DNA of 17,406 nt from Oscillospiraceae bacterium (GTDB lineage Bacteria > Bacillota > Clostridia > Oscillospirales > Ruminococcaceae), in contig JAFUWP010000017.1 in the NCBI GenBank assembly GCA_017483405.1, positions 1 to 17,406 on the forward strand, in the 5' to 3' direction. The position numbers were made by a program, and so were the translations under genes. How positions within the stretch are numbered: position 1 is the stretch's first letter; every line of letters begins with the position of its first letter. Positions 14,844 to 17,406 of the stretch are shown in pieces. The notes under the pieces were generated by a model. That model did no database searches. It was not told the origin of the DNA and saw nothing but the letters and a program-made list of their open reading frames with translations.

Positions 14844-14873
14844 ATTATACACCCTGTATGGGGTATCATGCAA
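14844..14873 (-). promoter_or_regulatory. Promoter of divIC with a dyad in its spacer
   Basis: On the minus strand TTGCAT (14868-14873) and TATAAT (14844-14849) are 18 nt apart. Between them lies an imperfect 20-bp dyad (14847-14866; 7 of 10 pairs), centred on ACCC-N6-GGGT, a typical place for a repressor site. No terminator separates this from yabQ. Confidence 0.6.
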
Positions 14874-14891
14874 GCGGTTTTTGATAATTTT

Positions 14892-15278
14892 TTATTTTTT
14901 GTCAGATTTCACAAAAACGCGTGTCAGCTTTCTACAAATCCGTGCAAAAGAATCCCACAGAGAAAAGAATAGATTTCCGAGTGTGCATTCATGCAGAACA
15001 AATCCGCACAGACAGCCGATAACGTGATACATGCGGAATTCTCCGCCGGCAAATGTGCTGACATAGCATAACAGCAGAAAACTCACCAGAATCAGAAAGA
15101 AAATATCTTCCAGCGCGGTGAAAAACCAGTGATGCGGTATCAGCCGGCGCAGAAACCGGAAAAAATCAAACAGGATGCCGACAGGAATCCCCAGCAGGAC
15201 AGCACCTCCGAGAAGAAATAATTCTTCTTCGACCGTGCGGAAATTTTCCGGCACGGTTTTCAGAAACAGATACATCAT
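14892..15278 (-). CDS. yabQ: Spore cortex membrane protein YabQ
   Basis: 128-aa polytopic membrane protein needed for cortex formation in Bacillus subtilis, where it sits in the mother-cell/outer forespore membrane. Three hydrophobic segments are visible: LFLLGGAVLLGIPVGILFDF, FFLILVSFLLLCYVSTF and MYHVIGCLCGFVLHECTL, with FRFLRRLIPHHWF between the first two and a basic C-terminal tail. Start 15278 is chosen because its ATG overlaps the TGA of yabP (ATGATG: ATG 15278-15276, TGA 15277-15275), giving translational coupling; there is no strong ribosome site of its own. The longer frame upstream lies within yabP. Position between yabP and divIC supports the call. Confidence 0.82.
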   Translation of the reverse strand: MMYLFLKTVPENFRTVEEELFLLGGAVLLGIPVGILFDFFRFLRRLIPHHWFFTALEDIFFLILVSFLLLCYVSTFAGGEFRMYHVIGCLCGFVLHECTLGNLFFSLWDSFARICRKLTRVFVKSDKK

Positions 15279-15562
15279 CGGAATAATTTGCCCAGCATGG
15301 AGACAGGGGAGTGCTTGTCTTTGTCGCCGTACTGGAGCGACCAAATATCGCCCTCGACAGAGAGCGAGCCGTTCTCGATGCTGATGGCATTGATATGCAG
15401 TTCCCGACCGGTGACGGTGAGTTCGCCCATGGCGGTATAGAGGACGATTTCGCGTTCATCGAAACGGTCAATATCCGTGATGCCGGAAACAGTGAGCGTG
15501 TTCCGGTTTTCGAGCGTAATCAGATGAGGCGTAGCGGGAGTGTTCTGTGTTTCCTGTATCAT
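15275..15562 (-). CDS. yabP: Sporulation protein YabP
   Basis: 95-aa soluble protein of the YabP/YqfC family, required for spore cortex assembly together with YabQ. The family features are all there: HLITLENRNTLTVSGITDID, EIVLYTAMGELTVTGRELHI and ENGSLSVEGDIWSLQYGD, a repeated beta-strand pattern without membrane segments. AGGAGGG sits about 7 nt before the ATG. It is the first gene of yabP-yabQ(-divIC-yabR), and the stop overlaps the yabQ start. A sigma-E-like promoter is visible directly upstream. The small hslR/rqcP gene that precedes yabP in Bacillus is not present here. Confidence 0.92.
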   Translation of the reverse strand: MIQETQNTPATPHLITLENRNTLTVSGITDIDRFDEREIVLYTAMGELTVTGRELHINAISIENGSLSVEGDIWSLQYGDKDKHSPVSMLGKLFR

Positions 15563-15590
15563 GAAAAGCCCTCCTGTGATGAATTGTTAT

Positions 15591-15619
15591 ATTTTATGCA
15601 GGGGCTTGTCAGAAAATGC
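15591..15619 (-). promoter_or_regulatory. Sigma-E-like sporulation promoter of yabP
   Basis: On the minus strand GCATTTT (15619-15613) and CATAAAAT (15598-15591) are separated by 14 nt. The remembered sigma-E consensus is about KMATATT-N14-CATACAHT, so 6 of 7 and 7 of 8 positions agree. The start codon lies 28 nt downstream of the -10. No sigma-A promoter of similar quality occurs here. Confidence 0.6.
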
Positions 15620-16108
15620 CTACAGAATGATTTCTCCGGACAGGATTTTCTGTATCAGAGAAGTGAAATTTTCCGCAATGATGCTGATTTCTTCAAATTC
15701 GGGTTCTGTTCCGGAAACGATATTTCCGGTCGGGATGTGAATTGCATAGTAAGTATATTCGCCGTCCGCGCTCATGAAAATCGGAAGATGTGCATTCCAG
15801 AAAGATGTGATATACTGTATAAGTTCCGTATCCGTTCCGGCAGATGCCAGACTTTGCAGAGCGAAATCATTCCATGCGAAGCCCTCATCATGAGGATGAA
15901 AGTCCTGACAGGTCAGAAACCATTTTGTTTCCTCCGCGTTCGTGCAGGACTGAAACATTCCGATAAAATCCAGCCATTCCGCAGGCGGATGATAAAGTTC
16001 AGCAATCTGTTCCGGAATCCGCTGAGGAACATCCGCCGGAAGGACTTTCCAGCCATGCTTTTCCGCCCAGAGAAGGAATTCGTTCCGCAGTTCAGATACA
16101 GTAATCAT
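15620..16108 (-). CDS. SMI1/KNR4 (SUKH)-like protein
   Basis: 162-aa soluble protein. The C-terminal part fits the SUKH fold: HLPIFMSADGEYTYYAIHI, PTGNIVSGTEPEF, then a helical EISIIAENFTSLIQKIL ending; the N-terminal half has the usual PAEWLDFIGMFQSC and GFAWNDFALQSL. SUKH proteins are best known as immunity proteins of contact-dependent toxins, but many stand alone with no known partner. No toxin is encoded nearby. Its start lies inside the 3' end of the Rrf2 gene (17-nt overlap), so the two are co-transcribed and probably translationally coupled. The gene ends one base before the -35 element of the yabP promoter. Confidence 0.75.
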   Translation of the reverse strand: MITVSELRNEFLLWAEKHGWKVLPADVPQRIPEQIAELYHPPAEWLDFIGMFQSCTNAEETKWFLTCQDFHPHDEGFAWNDFALQSLASAGTDTELIQYITSFWNAHLPIFMSADGEYTYYAIHIPTGNIVSGTEPEFEEISIIAENFTSLIQKILSGEIIL

Positions 16109-16529
16109 TGCCGTCCACGCCGGAATTATGATTCAGAATATCCTGCAATGTGATACTGTCCAGATATTCATGCACGACTTTGTATAAGCCTTCCCAGACG
16201 TAGAGCGTGGCGCATTCTTCCGCACGGGGACAGTCATTATAATCATATTCAAGACAGGCTACCGGTGCGAGACTGCCCTCTGTCGCCCTCAGAATGTCTC
16301 CGACCGTGAGCGAATCCGCAGGTCTTGCGAGCATATAGCCTCCCTTGTTTCCGCGGTTCGTGCGGAGAATTCCCCCTTTATTCAGCATCGGCACAATCTG
16401 TTCCAGATATTTTTTAGAGATATTCTGACGTTCAGCGATTTCTTTCAGGGAAATATAGCCCGCTTCCTGATGCGTTGCCAAATCCAGAAGCATCCGCAGA
16501 GCGTATCTGCCTTTGGTTGAAATTTTCAT
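16092..16529 (-). CDS. Rrf2-family transcriptional regulator with three cysteines
   Basis: 145-aa DNA-binding protein of the IscR/CymR/NsrR family. It starts with the family signature MKISTKGRYALRMLLDLA, has a winged helix-turn-helix at about 25-70 (SLKEIAERQNISKKYLEQI, NRGNKGGYMLARP), and a dimerisation helix from about 107. Cys92, Cys100 and Cys106 (ACLEYDYNDCPRAEEC) occupy the place of the IscR iron-sulfur ligands, with C-x7-C-x5-C spacing rather than C-x5-C-x5-C. An Fe-S-based sensor of redox or iron-sulfur status is therefore possible, while a CymR-like cysteine-metabolism role is not excluded. AAAGGAAG precedes the start. Its promoter contains a perfect inverted repeat, suggesting autoregulation. 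It diverges from a 2-oxoacid:ferredoxin oxidoreductase operon, a plausible target. Confidence 0.93.
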   Translation of the reverse strand: MKISTKGRYALRMLLDLATHQEAGYISLKEIAERQNISKKYLEQIVPMLNKGGILRTNRGNKGGYMLARPADSLTVGDILRATEGSLAPVACLEYDYNDCPRAEECATLYVWEGLYKVVHEYLDSITLQDILNHNSGVDGNDYCI

Positions 16530-16577
16530 AAGCCTAACTTCCTTTCGGTGATAATTTCAGATAACACTATATTTATT

Positions 16578-16606
16578 ATTATAACATAGGTTTAGTATGT
16601 TTTCAA
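16578..16606 (-). promoter_or_regulatory. Sigma-A promoter of the Rrf2 gene
   Basis: On the minus strand TTGAAA (16601-16606) and TATAAT (16578-16583) are separated by 17 nt. The whole spacer is filled by the inverted repeat described separately. The leader to the start codon is about 45 nt. Confidence 0.82.
16583..16601. promoter_or_regulatory. Operator-like inverted repeat AACATA-N7-TATGTT
   Basis: Perfect 6-bp arms (16583-16588 and 16596-16601) lie between the -35 and -10 of the Rrf2 promoter, touching both. Binding there would block RNA polymerase, the usual autorepression layout of Rrf2 regulators. The protein-site link is inferred. Confidence 0.6.
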
Positions 16607-16713
16607 GTAGAAAAACATCTGTAAAAATTCACGTTTTTATTTTGAAAAAACCGCCGGATTTTTTATATTTCTCACAAACTTATAAAATATATCAGATTAA
16701 TAGGTTATAGATA

Positions 16714-16742
16714 TTGACTTTCAGAATCGGACATGCTATAAT
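16714..16742 (+). promoter_or_regulatory. Sigma-A promoter of the oxidoreductase operon
   Basis: TTGACT (16714-16719) and a perfect TATAAT (16737-16742) are 17 nt apart, with an extended TGC before the -10. The leader to the start at 16792 is about 43 nt. The region 16607-16713 is AT-rich and shows no gene. Confidence 0.85.
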
Positions 16743-16791
16743 ATTATCATATAAATATAATAGAGGTACTCAGAAAACAGGTGATTTTTTT

Positions 16792-17310
16792 ATGATAGAA
16801 ATTTTATGGCTCGGCAGAGGCGGACAGGGCGCATTCACCGCCGCGAAGATTCTCGGCGCGGCTTATGCTTCAAAGACTGAATGTCATGCCCTTGCGTTTC
16901 CGTCTTTCGGCCCTGAACGCAGAGGCGCACCCGTCAGAGCCTTCACAAAGCTCGACAGCAAGCCGATTCTCGACCGCAGTGAAACCGAACATGCTGATTA
17001 TATCATCATTCTGGATGAAACACTGTATTCCGATAATCTGCAAAATCTTCTGAAACCTGACGGAAAAATTCTTGTCAATACCAGAAATGCAGAACTCGGC
17101 CGGATAATTCCGTTTGACGGCGATTCCCTCGCTAAAGAACTGAAACTTCCGGTTGTCAATACCGTGATGATGGGCGCACTGGCAGGCATTTCCGGAGTTG
17201 TTTCCGTGGAAAATCTGCATGATGCCATTTCTCACTATATGCCCGAAAAAATTCGGGAGAAAAATAAATCGGCTGTTCAGAAAGCCAGTCAGGAGGCGGC
17301 TGCTTTATGA
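16792..17310 (+). CDS. porC: 2-oxoacid:ferredoxin oxidoreductase, gamma subunit (pyruvate type likely)
   Basis: 172-aa subunit of a four-subunit, CoA- and thiamine-diphosphate-dependent enzyme that oxidises pyruvate (or another 2-oxoacid) to acyl-CoA and CO2, reducing ferredoxin. The family's N-terminal MIEILWLGRGGQGAFTAAKI, the ALAFPSFGPERRGAPVRAFT segment, a central ADYIIILDETL strand and the VVNTVMMGALAG motif are all present. Start 16792 is preferred: AGGTGA lies about 8 nt upstream, whereas the in-frame extension to 16714 runs through the promoter. Its stop overlaps the delta-subunit start (ATGA). Gene order gamma-delta is that of Thermotoga-type por operons; alpha and beta should follow beyond the window. 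Specificity for pyruvate rather than 2-oxoisovalerate is not proven. Confidence 0.9.
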   Translation: MIEILWLGRGGQGAFTAAKILGAAYASKTECHALAFPSFGPERRGAPVRAFTKLDSKPILDRSETEHADYIIILDETLYSDNLQNLLKPDGKILVNTRNAELGRIIPFDGDSLAKELKLPVVNTVMMGALAGISGVVSVENLHDAISHYMPEKIREKNKSAVQKASQEAAAL

Positions 17311-17406
17311 TAAAACCTACTGTCAGAGAAAAGAAAGTGTTCGGGTTCGCGGACGTTCCCGAAGATACCAGCTTTGAAGCCGGCTATCTGGTAAGTGTCA
17401 ACAGCG
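17307..17406 (+). CDS. porD: 2-oxoacid:ferredoxin oxidoreductase, delta subunit, 5' part only
   Basis: The first 33 codons of a gene cut by the window edge. The product begins MIKPTVREKKVFGFADVPED and continues FEAGYLVSVNS, which looks like the lead-in of the two-[4Fe-4S] ferredoxin subunit; its cysteine motifs would come later. AGGAGG at 17291-17296 lies 10 nt upstream and the start overlaps the porC stop by ATGA. The call rests mostly on position. Confidence 0.7.
   Translation, partial: MIKPTVREKKVFGFADVPEDTSFEAGYLVSVNS

Noticed and set aside
15311..16153. 280-codon plus-strand open frame opposite yabP and the SUKH-like gene
   Set aside because: It crosses yabP, the sigma-E-like promoter and the SUKH gene on the other strand, all better supported; composition is not protein-like.
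1..17406. CRISPR array or insertion sequence
   Set aside because: No regularly spaced repeats and no transposase-like frame were seen. The only mobile-element gene is the partial integrase at the left edge.

Overview
The window looks like a low-to-mid GC Gram-positive chromosome, most likely a Ruminococcus-type member of the Oscillospiraceae. Pointers are AAGGAGG-type ribosome sites, sigma-A promoters with almost invariant 17-nt spacers, tRNAs with encoded CCA, a GH94 cellobiose-type phosphorylase, a lipoprotein with a cohesin-like domain, and the Firmicutes sporulation/division block yabP-yabQ-divIC-yabR. No taxon can be fixed from the sequence alone.

Layout. (1) 1-637: 3' part of a tyrosine recombinase, the edge of a mobile element. 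(2) 857-5772: plus-strand cluster nadB-nadC-lipoprotein-metG, from a good promoter at 769-797 to a bidirectional terminator at about 5780. The first ~970 bp of nadB have clearly different codon usage from the rest of nadB and everything downstream, so the left ~1.8 kb of the window appears to be a separate compositional block joined inside nadB. (3) 5822-6791, minus strand: two small unknown proteins and tRNA-Thr/tRNA-Tyr with their own promoter and terminator. (4) 7033-10864, plus strand: guaB, then a predicted PD-(D/E)xK nuclease fused to an SF1/DUF2075-like helicase, then two tandem paralogous small proteins, packed as a probable operon. (5) 11035-13431: GH94 phosphorylase with its own promoter and terminator. 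(6) 13498-16529, minus strand: Rrf2 regulator, SUKH-like protein, yabP, yabQ, divIC, yabR and a small protein whose translation-start region has been tandemly duplicated. (7) 16792 to the end, plus strand: gamma and partial delta subunits of a 2-oxoacid:ferredoxin oxidoreductase, divergent from the Rrf2 gene.

How the parts work together. NadB and NadC perform two of the three steps of de novo NAD synthesis; nadA is not in the window. GuaB and MetG are housekeeping. The GH94 enzyme would couple disaccharide uptake to glucose-1-phosphate formation, and the oxidoreductase would feed pyruvate carbon into acetyl-CoA with reduction of ferredoxin, a normal economy for an anaerobic fibre degrader.

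Most noteworthy: the mosaic nadB next to an integrase (real recombination or an assembly join), the nuclease-helicase plus paralogous small proteins as a possible uncharacterised defence or conflict locus, the 54-bp duplication of a ribosome site and start codon, and a sigma-E-like promoter before yabP.
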